Below are positions 52,850-63,515 of a stretch of DNA of 64,000 nt, piece by piece. Location: NCBI GenBank assembly GCA_030248215.1, contig JASANG010001656.1, positions 310,001 through 374,000 of the forward strand. Direction: 5' to 3'. A program made the translations under genes and the position numbers. The notes under the pieces were generated by a model that did no database searches, was not told the origin of the DNA, and saw only the letters and a program-made list of their open reading frames with translations. The stretch comes from Enoplolaimus lenunculus (lineage: Eukaryota; Nematoda; Enoplea; Enoplida; Thoracostomopsidae). Numbering within the stretch: position 1 is the stretch's first letter; every line of letters begins with the position of its first letter.

Positions 52850-53480
52850 GTTTAGGCTTAGGCTTAGGTCCAACCGTTGGCTTAAGCTCAGTTGGCTTGG
52901 CCTTTAGCTTTATAGGCTTAAGTTACACACAAAATAAATTATCTTATAATCAAGAAATATTGTCTGAAGACAGTTTTATGTCTTGGTTTTTTCTACAGAC
53001 TCCAGATATATATGTTTTGAATTCAAGACTTTTATTTTTTAAAATTTTCGGAAATATTGGTCTAAAATTTTTCACACTTAAATGTCTTATATATAAGACT
53101 ACGTTTTATGAACGATTGAGAAAAATATTTCGTAAATATACACAAATATTTCTGAAATATAACACAAAGATGACTGAAATAAAACAGAGAGATTTGCCAT
53201 GGAAACCGGCGAAAAAATTGGAGGCTAAGCTCAACCGAATACTCTAATTTTGTAATAGTCCAAGACGTACATTTATGTGTACATTTATGTTTTAACCATT
53301 TAACAAACGATTTTTGAGCTGTCTGAAATACAAGACATCTATGTCTCGAAAATTTAAGAAGGGAGAAGTCTTCAAATTTTAAGACAATATATTTTGAGTG
53401 TATAGAGGGCATATTAATCAGGACATTTTCTAAGACTGTTGACATTGTAATTTGATAGTTTGACATGTAGCAGAAAGTCA
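52850..53480. repeat. TTAGGC words and AAGAC/GTCTT-word region
   Basis: TTTAGGCTTAGGCTTAGG at 52852-52870, then a long AT-rich stretch with repeated GTCTT/AAGAC words (TGTCTTATATATAAGACTAC, AATACAAGACATCTATGTC, CTAAGACTGTTGACA). An open frame on each strand here is not supported by any similarity. Confidence 0.35.
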
Positions 53481-54347
53481 TTTGCGCTCAATGGGCAGGA
53501 GGAGCTCCGCTAAATAATGGGTTTTCAAAAATGTATAAATTATCTATGGTTATCAAGTCTTGGTTGGTCTAATGGTAAATTAAATATGGTCGTGCTGCTA
53601 CTGTTAGTGCATCACGTGTAAATTAACTTTATGTCATCTAAAAACGGTGTTTTACATGTAATTTCAGTTTTATTTGAAGAACATGTTATTTTTTCCATTT
53701 TTCCAATTTTCTCAGTTTATAAGAAAAATGGAAAGACACTATTTCCTGTATTTTGTGACGACCAACAACTTTCAGTTTAAATGGTTTGAATAATCAGATC
53801 CAAAATCATATTTCAGGGTTTATTGGCGCGAATTCCTTTAAAACTTCATCAATATTTGCGGATAATAAATGATAGTTTGGCATGTTTCAAATTCATTGTT
53901 CACCACGATTTCCATCAGTATTTTGCTGCCATGTCAACATTGTTTGCGTCACTGAGCTAAAACTGATTTGATTTCTTTCAATTGGGATGAGAAATGTTTT
54001 AATTTTTTAGCTAGTGCCGTGCGTTTATGTAAACCGATTCTTGATACAGTACAAAAAATGTGTCTAACATGAAAACTAGTTTATGTTACCATCGTTGTGG
54101 CAACTGATGAAATTTTTTACCTTGTGCAACCTTCGGTTTTATCTACAAAGTTTGTTTCAATTTCCAATATTGTCAGTTTTTGTGGATTGTTTGAAACCTG
54201 TTCCAAACGGTTTGACATTAATGAGTTATTCTGAATCTGAATAGCATTACTGATATTTTCAACACCTCTGACGTATTGCGTCTTTACGTTAGGTTGACCT
54301 TAACATAGGTGTTGCGACGTTTTCTATATTTCAGTGATTTATTAACT

Positions 54348-55810
54348 ATGGCGTCTTTACGTCGATTTAAACTCAACATCGACGTGGATCGGCCATGTAT
54401 GCGGAAAATACTCTACACGTTTGATTCTGCTGAAGCGTTGACCTTTTCTGAACTTGCAGTGCATATGCAATCGCACCTAAATATACCCAATACGTATGAC
54501 ATGGAGTTTTATTTGGATTCTTACTGGGTTCCGCTATGGACGTTTACGAGCGTGATAAAAGACGATGAGCAATTGTGTGTGAAGTAAAAGATTTTATACT
54601 CCTCCGGTCTAGAAATGAAGTCCAACTCGCTATTTTTTGCTCTTTAGCTTCTTACTGGAATAGCGAGTTTTATTTATTTTGCAACCAATTCCATTACTCG
54701 TTTAAATTGTAGGTTAAAATTTTGGGTTAACACTGGCAGTCTAGGTAGGAACCGGGACATCAGACCTTTCTACCAAGCAGCTGGAAAAGTGGGCTAGAGC
54801 GGGGACCGAACTCTCGGTCTATGGATCCTTAAGCGAGCACTCTACCACTGCACCACGTAGCCCGCCTGTCCAACTGCATTTTTCATCGACTATATGTGTC
54901 GACCGTACAACACAATGTGCATTGCATTTACAGCATATGCACCAGCACAAGCATATCTCACATGCTTACATGCCCTTATTTCACCTTGACCGTCCATCCT
55001 ATTCACGGCGTAGCCCCCATGTCAGTCTAGGTAGGAACCGGGACATCAGACCTTTCTACCAAGCAGCTGGAAAACCGGGCTAGAGCGGGGATCGAACTCT
55101 CAGCCTATGGATCCTTAAGTGAACACTCTACCACTGCGCTACGTAGCCCGCCTATCCAACTGCATTTTTCATCGACTATATGTGTCGACCGTACAACACA
55201 ATGTGCATTGCATTTATTGCATATGCACCAGCACAAGCATGTCTCACCTGCTTACAAACGCCTGAATTGAATTAACGTCATTATTGGTGTTATAAGATTA
55301 ACACTGGTGCGCCTTGCTGTGTAAACGTTTATGACCGTACCGCTTCCATCTAACCATTGTCTACTAAAGGACCAGCATACGTCGGCATTTAGTGGGGATC
55401 ACAAACCCACTTCTGTCCGGTCCTGTTCATAGGTTCGCCAGAACAGGCGGTGCTGTTTGTAAACCCCGTCGGAATTTGTAATTGTACTCAGAGTATTATT
55501 TTTCAGATTTACGGAACGATCAGAATTGACAACCTGTGATGATTCAAGAACATTTCGAAACACGAAAGTGAATACTACAAATAGTTCAAGCAAAAGGTAA
55601 GTACGTATGAAACTAAGTTCTCTTTAAATTTCGTTGCGTATGCTGCGTAATACCTTTCGTGTGGTCATGTGACGTTTAATGCCCTCGAATATTTGTTGAT
55701 ATGTGGTGTTTGCATAAGATCGTATTCAATATATAAGCGTTGTATTACTTTCTGTCTTTGTTGCAGGAGCAGATCGAACAATGTTACTTCCGCAAAACGA
55801 ATGAAAAAAG
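54348..55810 (+). CDS. Coilin-like N-terminal domain gene, first three exons
   Basis: Exon 1 54348-54583 follows an acceptor TATATTTCAG at 54325-54334 and a 13-nt leader, which suggests trans-splicing or a 5' UTR intron. It codes MASLRRFKLNIDVD and a 78-residue ubiquitin-like fold ending FYLDSYWVPLWTFTSVIKDD. The pattern [FL]YLD-x6-9-[IV]-x-[DN]-[DN] and the length resemble coilin's N-terminal self-association domain, the Cajal-body scaffold; similarity is recalled, not computed. Exon 2 55507-55596 (acceptor TTATTTTTCAG, donor GTAAGT) is Ser/Thr-rich; exon 3 55767-55810 (acceptor TTGTTGCAG, donor GTATTG) ends KRMKK, basic like a nuclear signal. Phases agree throughout (2, 2, 1). Intron 1 holds two SINEs. 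A phase-compatible last exon is at 63516. Without the donor after 54583 a stop follows at once. Confidence 0.5.
54739..54866 (-). mobile_element. SINE S2 copy in coilin-like intron 1
   Basis: On the minus strand: GGCGGGCTACGTGGTGCAGT with A-box TGGTGCAGTGGTAGAG and B-box GAGTTCGGTCCCC, tail TCCCGGTTCCTACCTAGAC. Intact pol III-type promoter. Confidence 0.75.
55023..55152 (-). mobile_element. SINE S2 second copy in coilin-like intron 1
   Basis: Same orientation, 284 bp further on, with shared flanking DNA (CATCGACTATATGTGTCGAC, ACAATGTGCATTGCATTTA). A tandem duplication of SINE plus flank is likelier than two insertions. Confidence 0.75.
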
Positions 55811-55822
55811 GTATTGCTTTGA

Positions 55823-56237
55823 GGGTGCAACCAGAATTCCGGTTCCGGTTCCGGCATTTTTTCACCTCCGGTTCCAGTTCCTTTAAATTTTTGCAGGAAT
55901 AAAAAATTCCGGTATTTAAAATTCGATCGGTAGAAATTATGATATTTTGCTGCAAAATGACTATAAAAATTAACTAGATTTAATTAGTACGGTATGCAAA
56001 CCTTGGCAGTCACCAAAACTAAACCATCGAAGGTAGATTTCACTTCCGTGGATTATGAAAATCTAAAATACATCAGATAAAGTGAATACCTATCTCCAAC
56101 TAGGGTTATTTCAGCAATAATATTGCAAAATGAAAAGAAAATTTTCGGCGGCATGTATTTTTCATTTTCCTTTTCGGTTTCCGGTAATGTTTTCAAATTC
56201 CGGCTCCGGGGTTGGTCAACTGTAATTCCGGTTGCCC
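55823..56237. mobile_element. CCGGA-word TIR element, clearest copy
   Basis: GGGTGCAACCAGAATTCCGG at the left and AATTCCGGTTGCCCC at the right are inverted. TTCCGGTTCCGGCATT and GGTTTCCGGTAATG words lie near both ends, with a 250-bp AT-rich centre containing an ATTTTGCTGCAAAATGA palindrome. It starts 12 bp after the third coilin-like exon. Confidence 0.65.
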
Positions 56238-56858
56238 CTGATTGCTTTATAACCGTGTAGTTGTGGTACCTTATTAATTTAAGAGGACGGTTACATGGTT
56301 TTTTCAAACTCGTGCGGATATAACAACTTGTAATCGGGGCAGCCATTCATGACATTCATAAAAACGCGGCACTGAAGATGCCGCTTAGTTTTTGAGATAA
56401 AAAGAAAAACAGTTCGTGGATTATTAAAATCTAAAATACAACAGCTTTAGTGAATACCTGTTAGTTTTCGTGGCTCCACAGCGAGGAGATGTGTTATTCC
56501 TAGATGACGACCTTTGTTTGAAAAACGTGTAAATCTTGCACATATGTAGCTTAGCAAAACTAATGTATCAATATTTCATAACATATTGTATAGACATTAA
56601 TGTACCAATATTTCATCACATATTGTATAGACATAGAACTTTAAGTAAAGTTCGCGAACGAAGCGAGCGCTAAGCTAAACTTAAATTTTACCATAAAATT
56701 TTTCTGAAAGTCAACGAATTTATGATCATTGTCTATTGGATTTGTTGATTCTGAGATATTTATTTGCATTTTTGAACGAAGCGAAACTACGAGCGAAGCT
56801 CGGAGTTTCGCTAAGCGTTTTATGTTTTGTTGTTGTTGTTGTGAGCTGGATCCACTTG

Positions 56859-59800
56859 CTATGCAGTCGGAGCGGCCAGACGTCCGCAGGATTGAAGAAA
56901 ACGTATCACTTCTTGGGGATTGTCCCACAGCACATCCAGCGATTGTGATGGGAGTTCGTGTCGGTGCGGGTCTCCATGCGGGCAGCTCCATAGCAGATGC
57001 CGTATGTCGTCCACCGGATCGCCACATCTGTCACAGCTGCTATCTTCGATGACACCAATTTCATGCAGGTATGCTTTAAGGAGTGGACATTTGCCGTTCG
57101 CCCGGAGTTGCGCCAGTACAACCCTGCATCTTCTGGACAGGCCTGCCTCTTTGTCCCGCGTTGGCGGCGGCCGCAGCCCCCGCGGTTGACTGTGGTGCAC
57201 CAGTCGGGGTTTCCTTTCCGTTAAGAGGATATGTCGTTTGCATAGGGCAGTTGCAGTGTCGTAATCTATCGGAACCCCATCGTTTGAGAGCAGTCGTCCT
57301 GCGTTAGCTAATCGGTCCGCTGTATCATTGCCGGGGATACTGCAATGGCTTGGAATCCATTGAATGTGCACCGAACAGTCGTTCAGCATTCCAATTGCCG
57401 CTAGTTTTGCCCAGATCTCTTTTTCCAGTTGAAATCGGACTGTGCTGGGACATGACATCAGTCGTTGCACCGCACTTCGGGAGTCCGTACAGATCAAACT
57501 CTTTCCTTGAGCTTCACGGTTGACGATAAGTGACAAAGCTTTGTCCAGAGCGGTGAGTTCTGCTCGAAAACTGCTGCCAAACTTCCCTGCTGCGTAGCTG
57601 AGGTTTAGCACCGCGCCTTCGCTCTTCACTACGTGAACTCCACTACCACCGCTTCCCACCCCGTTCGTCACCGACCCGTCCGTGTAGATGACTGCGTCAA
57701 AGTGGCCCCGGCGCGACATAGTTTCCATGGCCGCGAACTGCCGGACTTCGGTCCTATCACTTTTCCTCGTTGGTATTGCTAGGTCTGCCGATATGGAGAT
57801 GTTTTTGGGCATGGCCCAAGGAGCGATTCCTGCACCTGGTACCAGAGGCTCCCGTGGTGGACAGACATGTGGATCTTCAGGGTTCTCGAGGCCACATTCC
57901 AGAGCTGTTCTGGCACCAGCTTCGCGCCAGGAAGTGATCGATGCCAGGCGTTGCCTCACGCGCTGCTTGGCTACTTTCTTCACCGGGTTTGAGTCTGGCA
58001 CCCTTTGAGCACGTTCATAAGCAGATGATGCTTTCATCTTGGCTCGGATGTCTACGGGGACTAGTCCAGCCTCATTTAGCAGCGGGATCCTGTTTGTACT
58101 CATTGTACAACCTGTTATCGCTCTGGCACCTTTATTCTGCAGCACTTGCAGGTGTTCTTGGTTCGTCATTGACAGCATCGGCATCCATGCTGCTGCACCG
58201 TATTCCATTGCAGACGCTATGTAAGCTTGGTATACGAGGCGAAGGTCCTCTTTGGCACAGCCCCACGTTTTGCTGGCGAGGCACTTGAGCACATTGACCC
58301 TTGGGTTGAGCTTGTTGACGAGCTTGGTGGCGTGATGTTTGAATGTGAGCGACTGGTCAAACGTTACACCTAGGAAGGACGGAGTAGGGTTGAATGGAAT
58401 TGATGTGCCAGCGATCTTGAGGTTAGGGCGCCACGAACGTTGGGTATTCCATTTAGTGAATAGTGTGGCTTCACACTTCGTAGGACTTATCTCCATCTTC
58501 CAGCGCTGTGCCCATTGCTCTAGACTCCTCAGTGCAGCTTGCATCTTTACTTCAGCTTCCGCGGGAGAGGTCGCCGATGTCCATAAGGCAAGATCGTCTG
58601 CAAACAACGAAGCTTCCACGCCTACGGGCAGTCCTTTGGTGATGTCGTTGATATAAAGCAGGAACAGGATCGGGGACATGACTCCACCCTCAGGTACACC
58701 ACCGTGGAATTTGAGGTAGCGGCTGACCTGGCCCTCAAATTTAACCGCGCTCATACGGTCGCTAAGGAAAGATCTAACCCATCGTATCAGGCAGCGTGGT
58801 AGGTTCATGTTCAACATCTTCCAGATCAGACCTGTATGCCAGATTTTATCAAAAGCGCGAGAGAAATCGATCAACACCATAAGGGTTCGCCTGCCCTTCC
58901 TTGCCAATCCGCTGTTGTCGTTGAGTTCATCACTTATTCGTTGGGTGATTCGTAAGACTTGATCTTCGGTGGAGCGGAGGCTCCTGAAGCCAGCCTGCAG
59001 GTCGTTGAACACTCCTTTCTCCTCCAGCCAGTAGGAGGCTCTTTCCTTCACCATTCGCTCCAGCGCTTTTCCAAGGCAGCTGGTAAGTGAAATTGGCCGG
59101 TGTGAAGCGAGATCGCTGGGATCCTTTCCCTTTTTCGGGATGGGCACAATGACAGATCTTCGCCATGCACTGGGGGTTACTCCGGAGGTCCACACTTTAT
59201 TGAACAGATGCAGTAGCACCTGTTTACCGGCTTCAGGAAGGTTTCTAAGCATGGCATTGTGGATACCGTCCTTGCCGCAGGCGGTATTTCGAAGGTTTCT
59301 CAGGGCGACTTTGAGCTCCTGACGCGTAAATTCGCAACACATCTCACAGCTGCATGGTTGGTCAAGGGCTTTCTTTACTTGCTTGCTTGTTGCTTTGTCT
59401 TCTTGGGTGCTACCAATAACCCGGGACACTGCGGCATACATTTGGCAGAACTTGTAGGCTTTAGTTGCTGGGTTGGTGACCAATTTACCATAAACAACCA
59501 AACTTTTCCCCTCGGGCACTAGACTGGAGCTGCCATCTAGTGAGCGTATAGTTTTCCACACCTTGCTGGTGTTGGACCGAGCGTCCAATGAGCTGGCAAA
59601 GGACATCCATGCGTCCCTTTTTGCCTTCGTAATGACCGATTTAACAACAAGGCAGGCACGTGTATATTCTCGGTGATCGGCAGCCGTGGCAGTAGGGGCC
59701 TTTGTCGCAACCAGTAGCCGGTACCTTTGCTTGACCGCTGCGTCAACTTCGGGGTTCCACCACGGTTTGCGAGTGCCACTTGAACCCGACGGGATACTTG

Positions 59801-60803
59801 CGCGTGCTGCTTCTACGATGATGCTTGTGAGACAGCTGTTTAACGCATCTACCGACTTAAAGCTACCGATGTCCATATTGCCGATTTTTGCGGCGATTTG
59901 CGACTGAAATAATGCCCAGTCTGCCTTGGTGTAGCATAGGGTTTTACGTGGCTGTGGCAGGTCTTTAGCGTGTTGCAGGTCAATGATGCCGAATATCGGG
60001 TAGTGATCTGATCCATGCAAATCCGATAGGGTGCACCATCGCGATCGATTCAACCACCGCGCATTGGCGAAACAGATATCAGGAACAGAGCTTGACTTGA
60101 ACGTGGGGCGTCCATCGTTCAGTGAAACTAGGTTGTGGTTCGATGCCCAGTCATCCAGCAGTTTTCCGACGGCGTTATCAGGCTGGAAGTTGTCCCACAG
60201 TGTACTGTGGGCGTTAAAGTCGCCACAGATGAAAGCATACCATTGGCTGGGTAGGAATTCTGGATCAAACGCTTGCGTTCGCGTATCTGCTGCCGAGTTG
60301 GCAATAGGTGGCACGTAGACGTTAACCAGGCGGATTGTTTGGGCTTTGAAGTGCAGGTCGATTGCGTTGACATCCGTTGTGGTATCCCGTGGGGCACGCA
60401 TATCGTCTGCAATTACGGTATGTTGAATACCAGACCGGACAAGCGAGACAATGCCGCCACCAAGCACCCCAGCTTGGCCCCTGCCTGTAGTGCGATCCGT
60501 GCGCACAACAGAGTAGCCTGCGATGTTGAAGTTGGTATTAGGACGCAGGTTGGACTCCTGTAACAGGGCAATATCGATATTCTTCTCGTGTAGGATTTTT
60601 GTTAGTTCCACCTTCCTTTGGACTCCGTTAAGGCCTTTGCAGTTCCACTGCAGGACGTTTAGTTGCCATTTCGACGTACACTTTGAGCGACATGGACGTT
60701 GAGGTGCATTTTGATGGTGAGTTCTTCTAGCAGTTGCTGTGGCCGCAGTAGGTTGCATAGGGCGGTTTGTACATGCCATACACGACCAGTTGTTCGGAGG
60801 CAT
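56859..60803 (-). CDS. LINE endonuclease / reverse transcriptase / RNase H polyprotein
   Basis: I take the ATG at 60803 (MPPNNWSCMACTNRP), giving 1,314 residues; the frame stays open to 60938, but those 45 codons are monomer DNA. In order: a short Cys-containing N-terminus (WSCMAC), apurinic-type endonuclease (LNVLQWNCKGLNG, LLQESN, ICGDFNAHSTLWD, SDHYPIFG), reverse transcriptase (PIPKKGKDPSDLASHRPISL, LIDFSRAFDKIWH, GVPEGGVMSP, catalytic FADDLALW about residue 735), RNase H (IYTDGSVTNGVGSG, FRAELTALDKAL, WIPSHCSIPGNDTADRLAN) and a C-terminal CCHC knuckle C-x2-C-x7-H-x4-C (CDRCG ... HLLWSC). No stop or frameshift interrupts it, so the copy may be recent. A separate ORF1 is not visible upstream. 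Codon use is GC-rich against an AT-rich host. Confidence 0.93.
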   Translation of the reverse strand: MPPNNWSCMACTNRPMQPTAATATARRTHHQNAPQRPCRSKCTSKWQLNVLQWNCKGLNGVQRKVELTKILHEKNIDIALLQESNLRPNTNFNIAGYSVVRTDRTTGRGQAGVLGGGIVSLVRSGIQHTVIADDMRAPRDTTTDVNAIDLHFKAQTIRLVNVYVPPIANSAADTRTQAFDPEFLPSQWYAFICGDFNAHSTLWDNFQPDNAVGKLLDDWASNHNLVSLNDGRPTFKSSSVPDICFANARWLNRSRWCTLSDLHGSDHYPIFGIIDLQHAKDLPQPRKTLCYTKADWALFQSQIAAKIGNMDIGSFKSVDALNSCLTSIIVEAARASIPSGSSGTRKPWWNPEVDAAVKQRYRLLVATKAPTATAADHREYTRACLVVKSVITKAKRDAWMSFASSLDARSNTSKVWKTIRSLDGSSSLVPEGKSLVVYGKLVTNPATKAYKFCQMYAAVSRVIGSTQEDKATSKQVKKALDQPCSCEMCCEFTRQELKVALRNLRNTACGKDGIHNAMLRNLPEAGKQVLLHLFNKVWTSGVTPSAWRRSVIVPIPKKGKDPSDLASHRPISLTSCLGKALERMVKERASYWLEEKGVFNDLQAGFRSLRSTEDQVLRITQRISDELNDNSGLARKGRRTLMVLIDFSRAFDKIWHTGLIWKMLNMNLPRCLIRWVRSFLSDRMSAVKFEGQVSRYLKFHGGVPEGGVMSPILFLLYINDITKGLPVGVEASLFADDLALWTSATSPAEAEVKMQAALRSLEQWAQRWKMEISPTKCEATLFTKWNTQRSWRPNLKIAGTSIPFNPTPSFLGVTFDQSLTFKHHATKLVNKLNPRVNVLKCLASKTWGCAKEDLRLVYQAYIASAMEYGAAAWMPMLSMTNQEHLQVLQNKGARAITGCTMSTNRIPLLNEAGLVPVDIRAKMKASSAYERAQRVPDSNPVKKVAKQRVRQRLASITSWREAGARTALECGLENPEDPHVCPPREPLVPGAGIAPWAMPKNISISADLAIPTRKSDRTEVRQFAAMETMSRRGHFDAVIYTDGSVTNGVGSGGSGVHVVKSEGAVLNLSYAAGKFGSSFRAELTALDKALSLIVNREAQGKSLICTDSRSAVQRLMSCPSTVRFQLEKEIWAKLAAIGMLNDCSVHIQWIPSHCSIPGNDTADRLANAGRLLSNDGVPIDYDTATALCKRHILLTERKPRLVHHSQPRGLRPPPTRDKEAGLSRRCRVVLAQLRANGKCPLLKAYLHEIGVIEDSSCDRCGDPVDDIRHLLWSCPHGDPHRHELPSQSLDVLWDNPQEVIRFLQSCGRLAAPTA

Positions 60804-60835
60804 GTTGCGTATTTGCGCAGGTCGTAGTAGGACTT

Positions 60836-61790
60836 TCCACAATATTTTGCTAATTATTACAGTTAGAAGCAATCTAATTTTAGCATTAAAGGGTTTTTGG
60901 GTGCGAGGAATCTGCGTAGACTGTTTACAAACCTCCAAAACCGATAATTGAGTAGTTAGTTAATAGATAATTTGCATATTAACAGTGTTTAAGCATAAAT
61001 TAGCACTTTTTGCAATATTTTACTAATTATTAAGGTTAAAAGCAATCTAATTTCAGCACTAAAGAGTTTTTACATACGACAAATATGAATAAATTGTTTA
61101 CCAACCTCCAAAACCGATAATTGAATAGTTAGCTAATAGCTAATTTGCATATTAGCTTAATTGACAAAACAAAATTAAGACTTTTTAGATTATTTCAATA
61201 ATTATTAGGGTTACTGAAGGTTTTTTTTGTGCGTTGAATCTGAATAAATTGTTTACAAACCTCTAAAACCGACAATTAAGTAGTTTGCTAATAGATAATT
61301 TGCATATTAGCTTAATTGACAAAACAAAATTAAGACTTTTAAGATTATTTCAATAATTATTTGGGTTACTGAAGGTTTTTTTGGTGCGTTGAATCTGAAT
61401 AAATTGTCTACAAACCTCTAAAACCGACAATTAAGTAGTTAGCTAATAGATAATTTGCAATATAAGTTATAATTCATAAATATAAAGTAGGCATTTTTTT
61501 ACAATATTTCACTAATTATTAGGGTTATAAGCAATCTAATTTCAGCAATAATGGCTTTTTGTTTGCGAGACCGATAATCGAATAGTTAGGCCACAGCTAA
61601 TTTGCATATCAACATAGTTTTTTTAAGTCTTTTTAAAATATTTCCCTAATTATTAAGGTTAAAAGCAATCTAATTCAGCGCTAAAAGGTTTTTAGGTGCG
61701 ATGAATTTGAATAAATTGTTTACAAACCTCCAAAACCGATAAATGAAAATAGTTAGCTAATAGCTAATTTCCATATTACCTTAATTGCTT
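60836..61790 (-). repeat. 5' monomer array of the LINE
   Basis: Six units, 148 to 176 bp, each with AACCGATAATTGAATAGTTA, GCTAATAGCTAATTTGCATA, AATTATTAAGGTTA and AATAAATTGTTTACAAACCT. The innermost unit runs into the N-terminal codons of the longest open frame. The position is that of promoter monomers known in mouse L1. Confidence 0.85.
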
Positions 61791-62289
61791 ACGTGAGTTC
61801 GAGCTTCGCTCAATAAATGTAGTCCCACTACGACTGGTATTACAATATAAATTTTAAAGCTCATTATATCCTTAGTTTCAATATATTGTGATATTTGTTT
61901 CCATAAACAATACGTTAACTTTTAAAACAAGGCTGTGGAAAAATTTGTTTTACATACCGTTTGAAAATTAAGTCTCTTCAGTAACATGGTTTTACTTGCT
62001 CTCAATATCAATCAAAAGAATTGCAAACAAAAGCAGACGTTAGTTTTACGACACCTCAAGGTACGATTTTTCATCACTGTTTTACGTGTGTTGAAGTTCT
62101 GTAATTATTTTGGTTCTGCCACTCACTATCACAAAGCGGTGAATCAAATAAAAAATAAAATTTTACGGTGTTTTTATTTTTAAGTTTAATTTCATTAATT
62201 AACCGATAATACTGTGCATATGCAACAATTTATTACGCTAAAACAAAAAGGTACGAAAAACATTCAAAACTTTTGTTAGGAAATATATA

Positions 62290-63090
62290 TTTTTATTTTC
62301 GGTAACCGCCGTCCAAAATTGACCGAGACCGAGGTTAGAAGTTTTTGCCTCCGTAAATTGTGTCTCGGTTTTTGATCGATATCGAACATCAGGGGTGTGA
62401 GGTCTCGGTCAAAAACCGACACCCGAGAACGAGACAAAGACTGTAGAGTCTCGGTCTTGGTCATATATTTTTTGACCGTTACCGAGCATAAAAATAAAAT
62501 TTTTTCTAAGAAAAGTTTTGAATGTTTTTTCGAACTTCTGTGGTATTGTAGCAAAATAAAATGTTGCATTTGACAGAATTTTTAATATAAAAATAAAAAT
62601 TACCGAAAAATTTTATTTATAGAAATGAACACACTTACAACCAGATATAAAGGAATATAACACGACCCCACGTAAAAAACGACGATAAAATATAGAAGGC
62701 TTTCAGTGTCAAAACTACGCTTTCAGTTTTTTTCCCGACGAAAATAAATCGTCAATCGCCAGTATATTTAGACTCTATTAACAGTAAACGCTTTTTAGCG
62801 TTTATCAAAATGATATTTTAGCGTTAATTGGAACTTTTAAATTTTTTGGTACGATTCCTTAAATGTCATCTATAAATACAACTGTCTGTGTTTTGACATT
62901 ACTAAAACAGCAAATAATTTATATTTAAAAATCAACAAACACAACTGACGTCCGTTTACTGTGAACGTTGAACAGAAAAAATGGGAACTTGTCTTTCTCT
63001 CTTGGTCTTGATTTGAAACCTACCCAGACTCAAAAACCGAGACCGAGACCAGCCGAATCCCGAGTCCGAGACCGCACGAGCCTGCCGAAC
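62290..63090. repeat. ACCGAG-word element
   Basis: GACCGAGACCGAGG, GTCTCGGTCAAAAACCGACA and GTCTCGGTCTTGGTC at the left (62310-62480) and AACCGAGACCGAGACCAGCC with GAGTCCGAGACCGCACG at the right (63035-63080), around an AT-rich middle. Confidence 0.5.
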
Positions 63091-63515
63091 ATATCTGATG
63101 GTTTCTACATTTAGTGTCACGCAAATAGCGCCGGGGACAAATTTTTCGAAAAGTACTAACGGTAACTGCTGCGGCGTAGAATAAGTTTGTAGGAACAGTC
63201 CAAAATTAAAAATTCTTAGGCAGGGACCTTACCATATTATCTGCAAAAATTTCGTCACGGGGAGGCGTACATCCTCCTTCTGAATTCGGTAGTATTTCGG
63301 ACAATTCACTGCGATGTACAGTGCATTTTGATTGCACAATTTAGCGGAATCAATTAATTTTATCTTGGTCACCCATTTTTATCGCTGCGCGGGGAACTCT
63401 TTAATATATATGATGTTATTTTAATTGTCAAATTTTGAAATTTTTGAAAAATTTCTATTTCTTAATTATAGATTTTGGTATCTTTTTAGTAACTGACAGC
63501 TTAACTGTTTTGTAG

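Larger units (their letters stand above)
56640..61815 (-). mobile_element. Autonomous LINE with 5' monomer array
   Basis: From right to left: six ~155-bp monomers, one long ORF, and a 3' region with a CAACAACAACAA run (about 56827-56840) and GAGCGAAGC words. RNase H plus apurinic-type endonuclease places it near the I group. Exact termini and a target duplication were not resolved; TATTGAGCGAAGC near 61815 may mark the 5' end. Confidence 0.8.

Noticed and set aside
52897-53247. 116-codon AT-rich open frame
   Set aside because: The region is built of AAGAC/GTCTT words and the frame starts at a non-ATG codon.
60804-60938. Extra 45 N-terminal codons of the LINE protein
   Set aside because: They are read-through of the innermost 5' monomer; MPPNNW at 60803 is the more credible start.
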